Part shown: positions 1 to 6,353 of the stretch, piece by piece
How positions within the stretch are numbered: position 1 is the first letter of the stretch
Layout: every line of letters begins with the position of its first letter
Origin: Acidobacteriota bacterium
GTDB lineage: Bacteria > Acidobacteriota > Thermoanaerobaculia > UBA5066
Direction of reading: 5' to 3'
Assembly: GCA_008363385.1 (NCBI GenBank)
Contig: RHKY01000025.1
Coordinates: forward strand, 1 to 64,000
Length of the DNA: 64,000 bases
Program-made: the position numbers and the translations under genes
The notes under the pieces: generated by a model
Told to the model about the DNA's origin: nothing
Database searches by the model: none
Seen by the model: only the letters and a program-made list of their open reading frames with translations

Positions 1-139
1 GCTTCCCCAGCACGATCTCGTTGACCCGGCGCGGCGGGACGCGGAGGTCGCGGGCGAGGCGGTACTGACTCAGGCCGTTCGGCTCGAGGAACTCGGCCAG
101 GAGGATCTCTCCGGGGTGGACGGGAGCGTGCTTGGGCAT
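1..139 (-). CDS. higA: HigA-family antitoxin, first copy (truncated by window edge)
   Basis: N-terminal 46 codons of a HigA-type antitoxin (XRE helix-turn-helix family), read leftwards and cut by the window edge. It begins MPKHAPVHPGEILLAEFLEP, the usual HigA opening (xHPGExLxEEFLxPxGLSxxxLA). HigA proteins bind and neutralise HigB mRNA interferases and repress their own operon. The ATG at 137-139 is chosen over an in-frame GTG 9 nt upstream because a GAGGTGA Shine-Dalgarno precedes it. The DNA is almost identical to the second copy at 1722-2018. The visible differences are one extra codon here (Ala in RLARDL) and a G/A change. Any partner toxin would lie outside the window. Confidence 0.85.
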   Translation of the reverse strand, partial: MPKHAPVHPGEILLAEFLEPNGLSQYRLARDLRVPPRRVNEIVLGK

Positions 140-182
140 CGCGGTCACCTCACGAGAACCTGTTCGGCTGCTCCCGCCCGGC

Positions 183-211
183 TTGCGCCCTATACGCCAT
201 TGGCGGATAAT
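183..211 (+). promoter_or_regulatory. Sigma-70-type promoter for the RelE/NadS operon
   Basis: TTGCGC (183-188), a 17-nt spacer and GATAAT (206-211). The expected transcription start falls at about 217-219, which is the GTG start of the toxin gene at 218, so the mRNA would be leaderless. No Shine-Dalgarno is visible before 218. Confidence 0.55.
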
Positions 212-217
212 GCTGGT

Positions 218-535
218 GTGCGCTTCCTCGAGACTCGGATCTTCACGGACGCCATCGCGGATCTCATATCAGACGACGACTATGCCGCTCTCCAAGCCGC
301 CCTCATCTCACGCCCTCATCTCGGCGTCCTCATTCCGGGAGGCGGCGGGATCCGCAAGCTCAGATGGCACGTACCCGGCCGGGGTAAACGGGGCGGTTTG
401 CGCGTGATCTACTTCTGGGAACCACAGCCTGAGGTCTTCTTCATGCTCTACGCCTACCCGAAGAGCGAGCGCGACGACCTCTCTCGTCTTCAGCTGCGTC
501 TGTTGCGACGCATCGCGGAACAGGAGCTGTCATGA
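218..535 (+). CDS. RelE/ParE-family toxin (HigB-like, toxin-first operon)
   Basis: 105-aa RelE-superfamily toxin. Features include the RKLRWHVPGRGKRGGLRVIYF core (basic strand followed by GxRVIYFW), a C-terminal FFMLYAYPKSERDDLS strand and a basic helix. RelE/HigB toxins cleave mRNA on the ribosome. GTG at 218 is chosen because homologous sequence starts at VRFLETRIFT; a longer reading from 116 would only translate the antisense of higA copy 1. The stop overlaps the antitoxin start by 4 bp (ATGA), the toxin-first order typical of HigBA/RelE-NadS modules. A good promoter sits right at the start codon. Confidence 0.85.
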   Translation: MRFLETRIFTDAIADLISDDDYAALQAALISRPHLGVLIPGGGGIRKLRWHVPGRGKRGGLRVIYFWEPQPEVFFMLYAYPKSERDDLSRLQLRLLRRIAEQELS

Positions 536-825
536 AGAAAGCCCATTTCGATGCACTGATCGAGAGCGTTCGGGAGGCCGGTCGCATACGGCGCGGTGAG
601 GCCAAGCCTTCTCGAGAGTTCCGGTTCACCCCGACCGACGTCAAGGCCATCCGAACTCGGCTCGGCAAGTCGCAGTCTCAGTTCGCACTCATGATCGGGG
701 TGAGCGTCTCCACGCTCCAGAACTGGGAACAGGGTAGGCGCCGTCCCGAAGGCCCGGCTCAGGCGCTCCTTCGCGTCGCCGCGGCGGCACCGCACGTCGT
801 GGCAAAGACCCTCTCGACTCGCTAG
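532..825 (+). CDS. NadS-family XRE antitoxin
   Basis: 97-aa helix-turn-helix protein of the NadS/YiaG type (COG2944-like), the usual partner of RelE-family toxins in toxin-first operons. The N-terminal half (MKKAHFDALIESVREAGRI) is the toxin-wrapping region. Residues of about 40-80 form the HTH, with the recognition part around QSQFALMIGVSVSTLQNWEQ. It is expected to neutralise the upstream toxin and autoregulate the operon. The ATG overlaps the toxin stop, indicating translational coupling. Confidence in family is high; the pairing is inferred from the overlap. Confidence 0.85.
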   Translation: MKKAHFDALIESVREAGRIRRGEAKPSREFRFTPTDVKAIRTRLGKSQSQFALMIGVSVSTLQNWEQGRRRPEGPAQALLRVAAAAPHVVAKTLSTR

Positions 826-860
826 AGTCGCCCCGAGCGGAAGGGTCCCCTCGTATCTCG

Positions 861-950
861 CTGGCCGGCCCGGAGGCGCGGGCCTCCGAGGGCTGGGTGA
901 CGACGAGCACCGGGGTCCGGGGCGACCCCGAGGCGGACCAGGCGGCGCCG
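861..950. repeat. Dispersed ~90-bp repeat, copy A
   Basis: Direct repeat shared with 1578-1667 and 2718-2813. It carries a 7-bp perfect hairpin with a GCGG loop (CGGAGGC-GCGG-GCCTCCG, about 870-887) followed by a conserved GACGAGCACCGGGGTCC block. It lies in the gap between the RelE/NadS pair and the MazEF-like pair, in the same orientation as the other copies. The rest of the gap 826-1011 holds no convincing gene. Confidence 0.8.
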
Positions 951-1011
951 ACGCCGTAGGCCCGAACGGCCGGCTCCCAAGGGCCTCAGCTCGCCGAGCG
1001 TCGACTCCGGG

Positions 1012-1341
1012 TCATGGGGCCGGGGCTTCGAAGCCGAGCCAGCGCAGTACGGCACGCTCGACGGAGGCGAGCTGTGCCGGCGAGAGGCGGCCGAGGGGGC
1101 GAATGAGCCGGACAAGGGGAATCGTTACGATTCCCTGGGCGTCGAAAGCGCCTGGCTTCAGGAACGGAACGGGTACGTCGACCTCGAAGCGAGAAGCCCG
1201 CATGGTCGTCGTGTGAGGCACGAGGGTCGCGAGCGCACGGTCTTCATCCGCCGCGGGGACGCTGATCACAACTGCCGGCCGAGTCTTCGCCGCCAGCCCC
1301 AGGTCGACGAGCCAGACTTCCCCCCGGGCAGGGGGCTTCAA
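1012..1341 (-). CDS. mazF: MazF/PemK-family toxin
   Basis: 109-aa MazF/PemK endoribonuclease toxin. Visible hallmarks are the N-terminal RGEVWLVDLG strand, the KTRPAVVISVP strand and the central SRFEVDVPVP segment. The GIVTIPLVRLIRP strand-loop and a C-terminal helix (LASVERAVLRWLG) complete the fold. MazF proteins cleave mRNA at short sequence motifs. The TTG start at 1341 overlaps the stop of the upstream antitoxin gene (TTGA) and has a GAGGAG Shine-Dalgarno just upstream. Antitoxin-first order and overlap match MazEF-type modules. Length is normal, so it looks intact. Confidence 0.88.
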   Translation of the reverse strand: MKPPARGEVWLVDLGLAAKTRPAVVISVPAADEDRALATLVPHTTTMRASRFEVDVPVPFLKPGAFDAQGIVTIPLVRLIRPLGRLSPAQLASVERAVLRWLGFEAPAP

Positions 1342-1526
1342 GAGCTCCTCTCGCGTTCATCGAGCTCGAGGAAGACCTGATCAGCCGCGTGGGTGAGCTC
1401 GTCGTCGCCGGGCGATTCGTAGGGGGCCTGCAGGGCTTGGCGGAGGAGGACCGCGATGACCTCACGCTTCTCGGTCTCCGGGAGGGCTTCGAACGACTCG
1501 ATCACGTGGCGGGCCGTATCTGTCAC
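1338..1526 (-). CDS. Antitoxin of the MazF-like toxin
   Basis: 62-aa acidic protein (ESFEALPETEKREVIAVLLR at the N-terminus, DDELTHAADQVFLELDERE at the C-terminus). Such short proteins, with a predicted helical N-terminal part and a C-terminal acidic helix ending in LELDERE, commonly precede MazF/PemK toxins and act as their antitoxins. I recognise the arrangement more than a named domain. The GTG start at 1526 lies 6 nt downstream of a TAGTAT hexamer (1533-1538) with no Shine-Dalgarno, suggesting a leaderless message. Its stop overlaps the toxin start. Confidence 0.75.
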   Translation of the reverse strand: MTDTARHVIESFEALPETEKREVIAVLLRQALQAPYESPGDDELTHAADQVFLELDERERSS

Positions 1527-1577
1527 GACCTGATACTAGCGCGGGCCTCCCCTGGAGGGTCCCCTGGCTCCACGTTC

Positions 1578-1667
1578 GCCGGCCCCGAGGCGCGGGCCTC
1601 GGAGGGCTGGCCGACGACGAGCACCGGGGTCCGCGGCGACCAGCCCGAGGCGGCCCAGGCGGCGCCG
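1578..1667. repeat. Dispersed ~90-bp repeat, copy B
   Basis: Second copy of the repeat, between the MazEF-like pair and higA copy 2. Its hairpin reads CCGAGGC-GCGG-GCCTCGG. Relative to copies A and C, one base in each arm has changed (G to C and C to G) so that pairing is kept. Weaker similarity to copy C continues to about 1712 (GGCCGGGATCG block), and a GGGTCCCCT upstream extension is shared with copy A. The remainder of 1527-1721 shows no gene. Confidence 0.8.
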
Positions 1668-1721
1668 CCGACCCTGTGAGCCGGCCCTGGCCGCATGGCC
1701 GGGATCGCGGGCACCGCCGTC

Positions 1722-2018
1722 TCAGATGGCCTTCGAGAGGACGGGAACCTCGCGGGCGATGCGGGACCCGGTGCGGTCCTTCTCGGTCTCGAGCTCGTAC
1801 CGCACCTGTAGGTTCAGCCAGAACCGCTCCGTGGTTCCGAAGTACCGCGAGAGGCGCAGGGCGGTGTCCGCGGTGATCCCTCGCTTCCCCAGCACGATCT
1901 CGTTGACCCGGCGCGGCGGGACGCGGAGGTCGCGGAGGCGGTACTGACTCAGGCCGTTCGGCTCGAGGAACTCGGCCAAGAGGATCTCTCCGGGGTGGAC
2001 GGGAGCGTGCTTGGGCAT
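1722..2018 (-). CDS. higA: HigA-family antitoxin, second copy
   Basis: 98-aa HigA antitoxin: HPGEILLAEFLEP opening, HTH region with VPPRRVNEIVLGKRGITADTALR, then the signature RYFGTTERFWLNLQ. It should bind operator DNA and a HigB-type toxin, but no HigB gene lies beside it, so it looks orphaned or recruited. ATG at 2018 is preferred because AGGTG lies 6 nt upstream; a GTG at 2027 overlapping the previous stop is the alternative. It has lost one codon relative to copy 1 in the HTH region. It is read after the CopG-like and AbrB-like antitoxin genes and could share their transcript. Confidence 0.87.
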   Translation of the reverse strand: MPKHAPVHPGEILLAEFLEPNGLSQYRLRDLRVPPRRVNEIVLGKRGITADTALRLSRYFGTTERFWLNLQVRYELETEKDRTGSRIAREVPVLSKAI

Positions 2019-2023
2019 CGCGG

Positions 2024-2230
2024 TCACCTGCTAGTGGTAGTCGACGATCTCCCGACGTCCCGTCGCCCGCCACCTTTCCCACGGCGGAGGTTCGGGAAGG
2101 CGCGCCGCCGGCCGCTCTTCCAGTCCACGTACTCGGTGGAGTCGTGTGCGGCCCAGAAGGCGCGCTCCTCGTCCTCCGACGAGAACGCAGGGACGGGCTT
2201 ACGCCCATGGCTGCGCGGCACGGATCTCAC
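2024..2230 (-). CDS. CopG-like antitoxin, C-terminus possibly altered
   Basis: 68-aa protein with the conserved N-terminal block of CopG-type antitoxins (PAFSSEDEERAFWAAHDSTE followed by YVDW, then RRRAFPNLR). Family members usually continue with a DNA-binding ribbon-helix-helix segment after FPNL. Here the remainder is a basic, low-complexity tail (RRGKGGGRRDV...STTTSR), which suggests truncation or a frameshift. The GTG start overlaps the stop of the toxin remnant upstream and its stop overlaps a possible higA start. The family call rests only on the N-terminal block. Confidence 0.6.
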   Translation of the reverse strand: MRSVPRSHGRKPVPAFSSEDEERAFWAAHDSTEYVDWKSGRRRAFPNLRRGKGGGRRDVGRSSTTTSR

Positions 2231-2382
2231 CGCGTCGGCAGCTCCGGGGTGGAGCCCCGGCTGGTATGCCAGAACGCGAGGACCTCGATGCGGTCACCGG
2301 TCGGCGAGACTCTGTAATAGAGGTAGTAGCGGACGCGGGCGAGATGAACGCGACGAACGTCAGTCAGAGTGGTGGACTTCAC
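2227..2382 (-). pseudogene. RelE/ParE-family toxin remnant (C-terminal third only)
   Basis: A 51-codon frame from a GTG at 2382 encodes the C-terminal part of a RelE/ParE toxin: VRRVHLARVRYYLYYRV, then the terminal strand DRIEVLAFWHTSRG. Intact members have about 95-105 residues, so roughly the first half is missing. The frame overlaps the last codons of the preceding antitoxin gene by 23 bp. The antitoxin also seems shortened at its C-terminus, so a deletion removing the antitoxin's tail and the toxin's front is the simplest reading. Toxicity is unlikely because the N-terminal helices are absent. Confidence 0.75.
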
Positions 2383-2536
2383 GGAGCGCGTCAACGAGCC
2401 TCGCCTCGTCGTCGGGAGCCAGTTCGAAGGTCTCGTCGCCCTCGGGTGCGAGGATCGTGACCACTGCTCCCTCGGGGAGCTGACCCGGTGGGATCTCGAT
2501 GGCCCCGTGGCGGACCGTTCCGGTGGAGATGACCAT
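2360..2536 (-). CDS. Small AbrB/DUF104-like antitoxin, probably C-terminally truncated
   Basis: 58-aa protein with the swapped-hairpin-like N-terminus seen in antitoxins of ParE/VapC-type modules: TVRHGAIEIPPGQLPEGAVV followed by TILAP. Its end (LAPDDEARLVDALREVHHSD) stops where relatives continue with an acidic toxin-binding tail, in line with the deletion inferred for the toxin remnant behind it. A TATCAT hexamer lies 7 nt upstream of the ATG, as in other leaderless TA operons here. It heads a run AbrB-like, toxin remnant, CopG-like, higA on the minus strand. Confidence 0.65.
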   Translation of the reverse strand: MVISTGTVRHGAIEIPPGQLPEGAVVTILAPEGDETFELAPDDEARLVDALREVHHSD

Positions 2537-2608
2537 GGGCGAGATGATACCGAACAGCCCTCGAGGCGTTCACTTCCTCGCCTCGCCGCGCATTGCGCTC
2601 CGGGACGC

Positions 2609-4216
2609 CTACGGCTGGGACGGCGGGCGGATCGGGACGACGCTCGTCAGCGGCGAGACGACGCTGGCCGTGCCGCTGTCGGGCCTCTCCGGCCGCCGGT
2701 CCTTCTCGATCGCGACGCTGGCCGGCCCGGAGGCGCGGGCCTCCGAGGGCTGGGTGACGGCGACGAGCACCGGGGTCCGGGGCGACCAGCCCGACGCGGC
2801 CCAGGCGGCGCCGAGGAGCGCGGCGAGCGTGGCCGGGATGGCCGGGATCGAGAAGTTGAACTCGACGAGGCCGTGAACGAGGAGCGCCACGAGCGCTCCG
2901 AGGCCGGCCAGGGCGACCGCCCCCTCCTCGTGGTGCCGCTGCGCGAAGAAGCGGCGCGCCAGGAGCTGGACGCCCGAGAGGAGGGCGACCCCCCCCAGCA
3001 GGAACCCGACGAGGCCGGAGGTGACGAGGAGCTGCAGCGACTCGCTGTGGGCCTGGTCGACGAGGCCCGTGAAGCCGCGTGGCTGGACCTGCCGGAACGC
3101 CTCGCGGAAGGTCCCCAGGCCCGAGCCGAGGACCGGGTGGAGCCGCCACGCCGCGAGCGAGTGGGTCCAGACGACGACGCGCCCGTCGCTCCCGATGTCG
3201 TTCGGGTCGGCGGCGAGGAACCTCAGGAACGGACCCTTGCCCGTCGTGGAGGCGGCGAAGGCGGCCGAGAGGGCGACGGCCAGGACGAGGCCCGCGGCCG
3301 TCCCCGCGTGCGCGGCGCGCCCTCCCCGCGCGAGGGCCCGGCTCTGCCGCCGGTGGAGGACCGTGAGCCCCATCAGGACGAGGGTCGCGGCGACGGCGCC
3401 CAGGATCCCGCCGCGGGAGCGGGTGAGGGCGAGCGCGGCGGCGACGGCGCCCCAGAGGAGGACGGTCGCCCCGATCGGCAGGATCGAGCGGGTGATCCCC
3501 TCCAGGCGCGCCAGCCACCCCTCGGCTCCGCGGTCGGCCTTCCGCAGCTGGCTCCACTGCAGGCCGAAGGCGACCGCCAGCGCCACCTGCAGGTAGCCCG
3601 CGAGGTGGTTCGGGTTGACGAACGGGTCGCGGATCCGCTCCAGCCCCTCGCCCCGCGTGACGGCCGTCGCGATCGCGGCGAAGGCCGTCCCGAGGAGGAC
3701 GGCCACGAAGACCCGCCGCCTGTGGCGCGAGGCCGCCACGCGGGCCGCGGCGAAGAAGAGGGCGACGTAGGAGAGGCCGAGGAGGGCGGTGGCTCGCGTC
3801 TCGGCCGGGGCCAGCGAGACCCGGAAGGGCTGGGCGTCTCGCCCGTGGGCGGCGAGGACCGCGTTGGCGTCGCGCCAGGCGCGCGCGCTCTCGGGCGCCA
3901 CGCGCGAGAGGAGCCCCTCGGGGAGCGGCGCGGCCTGGAGGAAGCCGAGGAGGGCCAGGGCCGCGAGGGCCGCCATCGGGACCCAGGCCCGGCCGAGCGG
4001 CACCCTGTATCCTCGGGTGAGCGCCGCGAGCGCTGCCGTCGAGAACGACAGCAGCTCGAGGACGAGAGTGTCGCCGGAGACGACGCGGCCCCACGGGAAG
4101 GGGGCGACGGCGACCGTGACGAGCAGGAGGGCGAAGGCCGGAAGAGACAGCGGGTCGGAGCGGTCCCACCGGAACGCGCGCGCCGCAGTGGCCCTGGACT
4201 CATGAAGAAGCTTCAC
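2609..4216 (-). CDS. O-antigen ligase family (WaaL/Wzy-like) membrane protein
   Basis: 535-aa polytopic inner-membrane protein with 10-12 hydrophobic segments and the PF04932 signature region around residues 330-430: GSDGRVVVWTHSLAAWRLHP, then VLGSGLGTFREAF and a large periplasmic loop with DQAHSESLQLL. These proteins polymerise or ligate undecaprenyl-linked glycans in the periplasm. The ligase or polymerase role cannot be told from sequence. The C-terminal ~60 residues after the last membrane segment are encoded by dispersed repeat C and are Ser/Pro/Arg-rich, so the natural C-terminus may have been replaced. GTG at 4216 is the only reasonable start and lies inside the divergent TPR gene's first codons. 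Confidence 0.85.
   Translation of the reverse strand: MKLLHESRATAARAFRWDRSDPLSLPAFALLLVTVAVAPFPWGRVVSGDTLVLELLSFSTAALAALTRGYRVPLGRAWVPMAALAALALLGFLQAAPLPEGLLSRVAPESARAWRDANAVLAAHGRDAQPFRVSLAPAETRATALLGLSYVALFFAAARVAASRHRRRVFVAVLLGTAFAAIATAVTRGEGLERIRDPFVNPNHLAGYLQVALAVAFGLQWSQLRKADRGAEGWLARLEGITRSILPIGATVLLWGAVAAALALTRSRGGILGAVAATLVLMGLTVLHRRQSRALARGGRAAHAGTAAGLVLAVALSAAFAASTTGKGPFLRFLAADPNDIGSDGRVVVWTHSLAAWRLHPVLGSGLGTFREAFRQVQPRGFTGLVDQAHSESLQLLVTSGLVGFLLGGVALLSGVQLLARRFFAQRHHEEGAVALAGLGALVALLVHGLVEFNFSIPAIPATLAALLGAAWAASGWSPRTPVLVAVTQPSEARASGPASVAIEKDRRPERPDSGTASVVSPLTSVVPIRPPSQP
2718..2813. repeat. Dispersed ~95-bp repeat, copy C (inside the O-antigen ligase gene)
   Basis: Third copy, in the 3' end of the ligase coding sequence, with the same hairpin as copy A (CGGAGGC-GCGG-GCCTCCG) and a 3-nt insertion (GACGGCGACG versus GACGACG). 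On the minus strand it is translated as part of the ligase tail (WSPRTPVLV...PSEARASGPA). Similarity with copy B extends to about 2850. Confidence 0.8.
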
Positions 4217-5587
4217 CGAACCGTGACCCTGTCCCTCGTCCTCGCCGCGACGGCCCTCTCGGCCGCGCCTCCCGACGACTTCTACGTCACCCGGCTGAGG
4301 GCTGGCGAAGAAGCTTACACGAACCAGCTCTGGGCCCAGGCGGCCGACGAGCTGCGCGTGGCGAGCTTCGGCCTCCTGGAGAACCCGCCGACGCTCACGC
4401 GGGCCCTGTTCTACCTGGCTCTCTCCCAGTCGCGGGCGAAGCGGACGGCCGAGCTGACCGAGACGCTGAACCGCTTCGTCGACGTGGAGAGGCGCTTCCC
4501 GGGGTACGCGAAGCTGGACGCCCCGGCCGAGGCGAAGAAGGAGTTCGAGGGGCTCCTCGCCGAGCGGGTCCTGCCGAGGACGCTCAGCCTCGTCCCGTCG
4601 CTGGCCCGGCTCGTCGAGACGGACGCCCAGAAGATCGCCAAGCTCCCCGCCGCCAGCCGCGTGGCCGCGCTGGAGCAGAAGGCGAAGGAGGAGCCGGCCT
4701 CCACCGTCTGGACGCTGGAGCTTTCGAAGTCGTACCTCGAGACGGGGGACGAGAAGGCGGCGATCCGGTGGGCGTCGAAGACCCTAGAGCTCGACGAGGA
4801 GGAGACCGAGGCGCGGGTCGTGAGGGCCCGGGCGCACTTCGCCCGGAGCGACTGGGACCTGGCGCTCGCCGACCTGAAGCTCCTCCCCGAGAAGACGCTG
4901 GCCGAGACGCCGGCGCTCCAGGCCGACCTCTTCGTCTGCCTGGCCCGGGCCAAGGACTGGACCGGGGCCCGGGAGTCGCTGGCGAAGGTGCCGGCGGACC
5001 TGCAGGAGAGGCCGGACGTGGCCGCGGCCAAGAAGCGCCTGCCGGCCGAGGCGCCGGCGCCCGCCGGGGAGCCGTCCCAGACGGCGGCGGGTGTCCCCCC
5101 GAGCCCGGGCCCGCCGCCCGCCGCGCCTCCCGAGCGGGCCGCCCCGCCGCGGCCCCAGACGGGCGAGACAGCAGCCGCGTCGACCCCCACGACCTCCGCT
5201 CCGCCCCCCGCGGCCGGCGGGCCCTCCCCGGCCGCGATGGCCGGCGTGGTCGCCGAGGCCCGGAAGCTCGTGTCGGAAGGGCGGGCCGACGAGGCCCGCA
5301 AGCGCCTCCTGCCTCTGGCCCGCTCCGGCTCGACCGACCGGGAGCTGCGCCGGACGATCCTGGAGGTGGCCTACTTCACGAAGGACTGGAGCCTGGCCGC
5401 CGCGCAGGTGCCGTACCTGGAGCCGTTTGCCGACGGGGAGGAGCCGCAGATGTTCTACGCGGCCGTCGGCCTCTTCGAGGCGGGGAAGGTCGAGGAGGCC
5501 CGGACCCTGATCCGGCGCGCCCGCCCGAAGATCAACCCGAGCCCGTTCGTCGACTACTACACGAAGCGGATCCTGGGCACGCCCTGA
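4202..5587 (+). CDS. Secreted tetratricopeptide-repeat protein
   Basis: 461-aa exported protein. The signal peptide is residues 1-23 (MKKLHRTVTLSLVLAATALS, cleavage near SAA). TPR-like helical pairs cover about 30-290 (e.g. TRALFYLALSQSRAKRTAEL, YLETGDEKAAIRWASKTLEL). A Pro/Ala/Thr-rich linker spans about 291-345, and a second TPR block about 350-461. It probably acts as a periplasmic or outer-membrane scaffold; no enzymatic motif is visible. The ATG at 4202 overlaps head-to-head with the divergent ligase gene. The next two genes also encode exported proteins, with a promoter between. Confidence 0.75.
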   Translation: MKKLHRTVTLSLVLAATALSAAPPDDFYVTRLRAGEEAYTNQLWAQAADELRVASFGLLENPPTLTRALFYLALSQSRAKRTAELTETLNRFVDVERRFPGYAKLDAPAEAKKEFEGLLAERVLPRTLSLVPSLARLVETDAQKIAKLPAASRVAALEQKAKEEPASTVWTLELSKSYLETGDEKAAIRWASKTLELDEEETEARVVRARAHFARSDWDLALADLKLLPEKTLAETPALQADLFVCLARAKDWTGARESLAKVPADLQERPDVAAAKKRLPAEAPAPAGEPSQTAAGVPPSPGPPPAAPPERAAPPRPQTGETAAASTPTTSAPPPAAGGPSPAAMAGVVAEARKLVSEGRADEARKRLLPLARSGSTDRELRRTILEVAYFTKDWSLAAAQVPYLEPFADGEEPQMFYAAVGLFEAGKVEEARTLIRRARPKINPSPFVDYYTKRILGTP

Positions 5588-5626
5588 GCCGCGAGGCCCG
5601 GGCCCGGGAGCCTTCCGGGCGCTTCC

Positions 5627-5655
5627 TTGACGGGACCTCCCCGGGAAACTAAAGT
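5627..5655 (+). promoter_or_regulatory. Sigma-70-type promoter
   Basis: TTGACG (5627-5632), 17-nt spacer, TAAAGT (5650-5655). The expected start at about 5662 gives a 23-nt leader containing AAGGAGG (5673-5679), 5 nt before the TTG start of the next gene. This is one of the clearest leadered promoters in the window. Confidence 0.65.
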
Positions 5656-5684
5656 ACCGTGGGCTTTTCGCGAAGGAGGCGAGA

Positions 5685-6347
5685 TTGAGAGGACGACGCA
5701 TCGCAGCCGCGATCCTGCTGCCGGCGCTTACCTTGCCGGCTGGCGCGCTGCGGGCTGCCACGCCGACGATCAGCCACCAGAAGCTCGCCTGCATCCCGCG
5801 GGACAACTCGAGGGTCGTCATGGACGTGACCTCGCCCTCGATGGTCACCGCGGTGCGCGTCTACTTCCGCTCGACGAAGTACCAGACGGAGCGGTACGTG
5901 GAGGCCCGGAAGGGCCCGGGGAACCAGTACTTCGCGATCCTGCCGATCCCGAAGGCCGAGACCGACGAGGTCGAGTACCGGATCATGGCGGTCGACGTCC
6001 GGGACGACAGGAACGAGACGGACAAGATGCTCGTCGAGGTCGACTCCGGCTGCGACATGAAGCTGACCGAGACCGAGGAGATCTACGCGAACAACCTCGT
6101 CATCGGCCTGACCGCCGACGACCAGGACCCGATCCCCGAGGGGTTCAAGTGCGAGGGGATCATCAGCAAGATCACGGTCGAGGGCGTCCTGAAGCCGCAC
6201 GACGAGTGCGCGGCCGTCATGGCGGTCATCCCCCCCGGCGTCTGGATCGCCGCCGGGGCCGCGGCCGTCGTCGGCGGGACGATCATCATCGACAAGGACG
6301 ACGACCCGAAGCAGCCCCTCTCGCCTTACCGCCCGAGCCAGAAGTAG
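5685..6347 (+). CDS. Exported protein of unknown function
   Basis: 220-aa protein with a cleavable signal peptide (RIAAAILLPALTLPAGALRA). About 150 residues rich in beta strands follow (VVMDVTSPSMVTAVRVYFRS, FAILPIPKAETDEVEYRIMA), reminiscent of an Ig/FN3-like fold. Cysteines in LACIP, SGCDM, FKCEG and DECAA could form two disulphides. Near the C-terminus a single hydrophobic segment (GVWIAAGAAAVVGGTIII) suggests anchoring. The TTG start is well supported by a perfect Shine-Dalgarno 5 nt upstream and by the promoter before it. It is co-directional with the beta-barrel gene 7 nt downstream. I do not recognise the family. Confidence 0.65.
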   Translation: MRGRRIAAAILLPALTLPAGALRAATPTISHQKLACIPRDNSRVVMDVTSPSMVTAVRVYFRSTKYQTERYVEARKGPGNQYFAILPIPKAETDEVEYRIMAVDVRDDRNETDKMLVEVDSGCDMKLTETEEIYANNLVIGLTADDQDPIPEGFKCEGIISKITVEGVLKPHDECAAVMAVIPPGVWIAAGAAAVVGGTIIIDKDDDPKQPLSPYRPSQK

Positions 6348-6353
6348 GGAACG

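Noticed and set aside
116-217. Longer N-terminus for the RelE-type toxin
   Set aside because: It would translate the antisense of higA copy 1, and toxin homology plus a promoter begin at 218.
867-957. Small protein-coding genes within the dispersed repeats (PSEARASGPA-type peptides)
   Set aside because: Starts and flanks differ between copies, and the hairpin covariation fits a nucleic-acid role better.
2369-4201. Long plus-strand extension in front of the TPR protein
   Set aside because: It is the shadow of the O-antigen ligase; a clear signal peptide starts at 4202.
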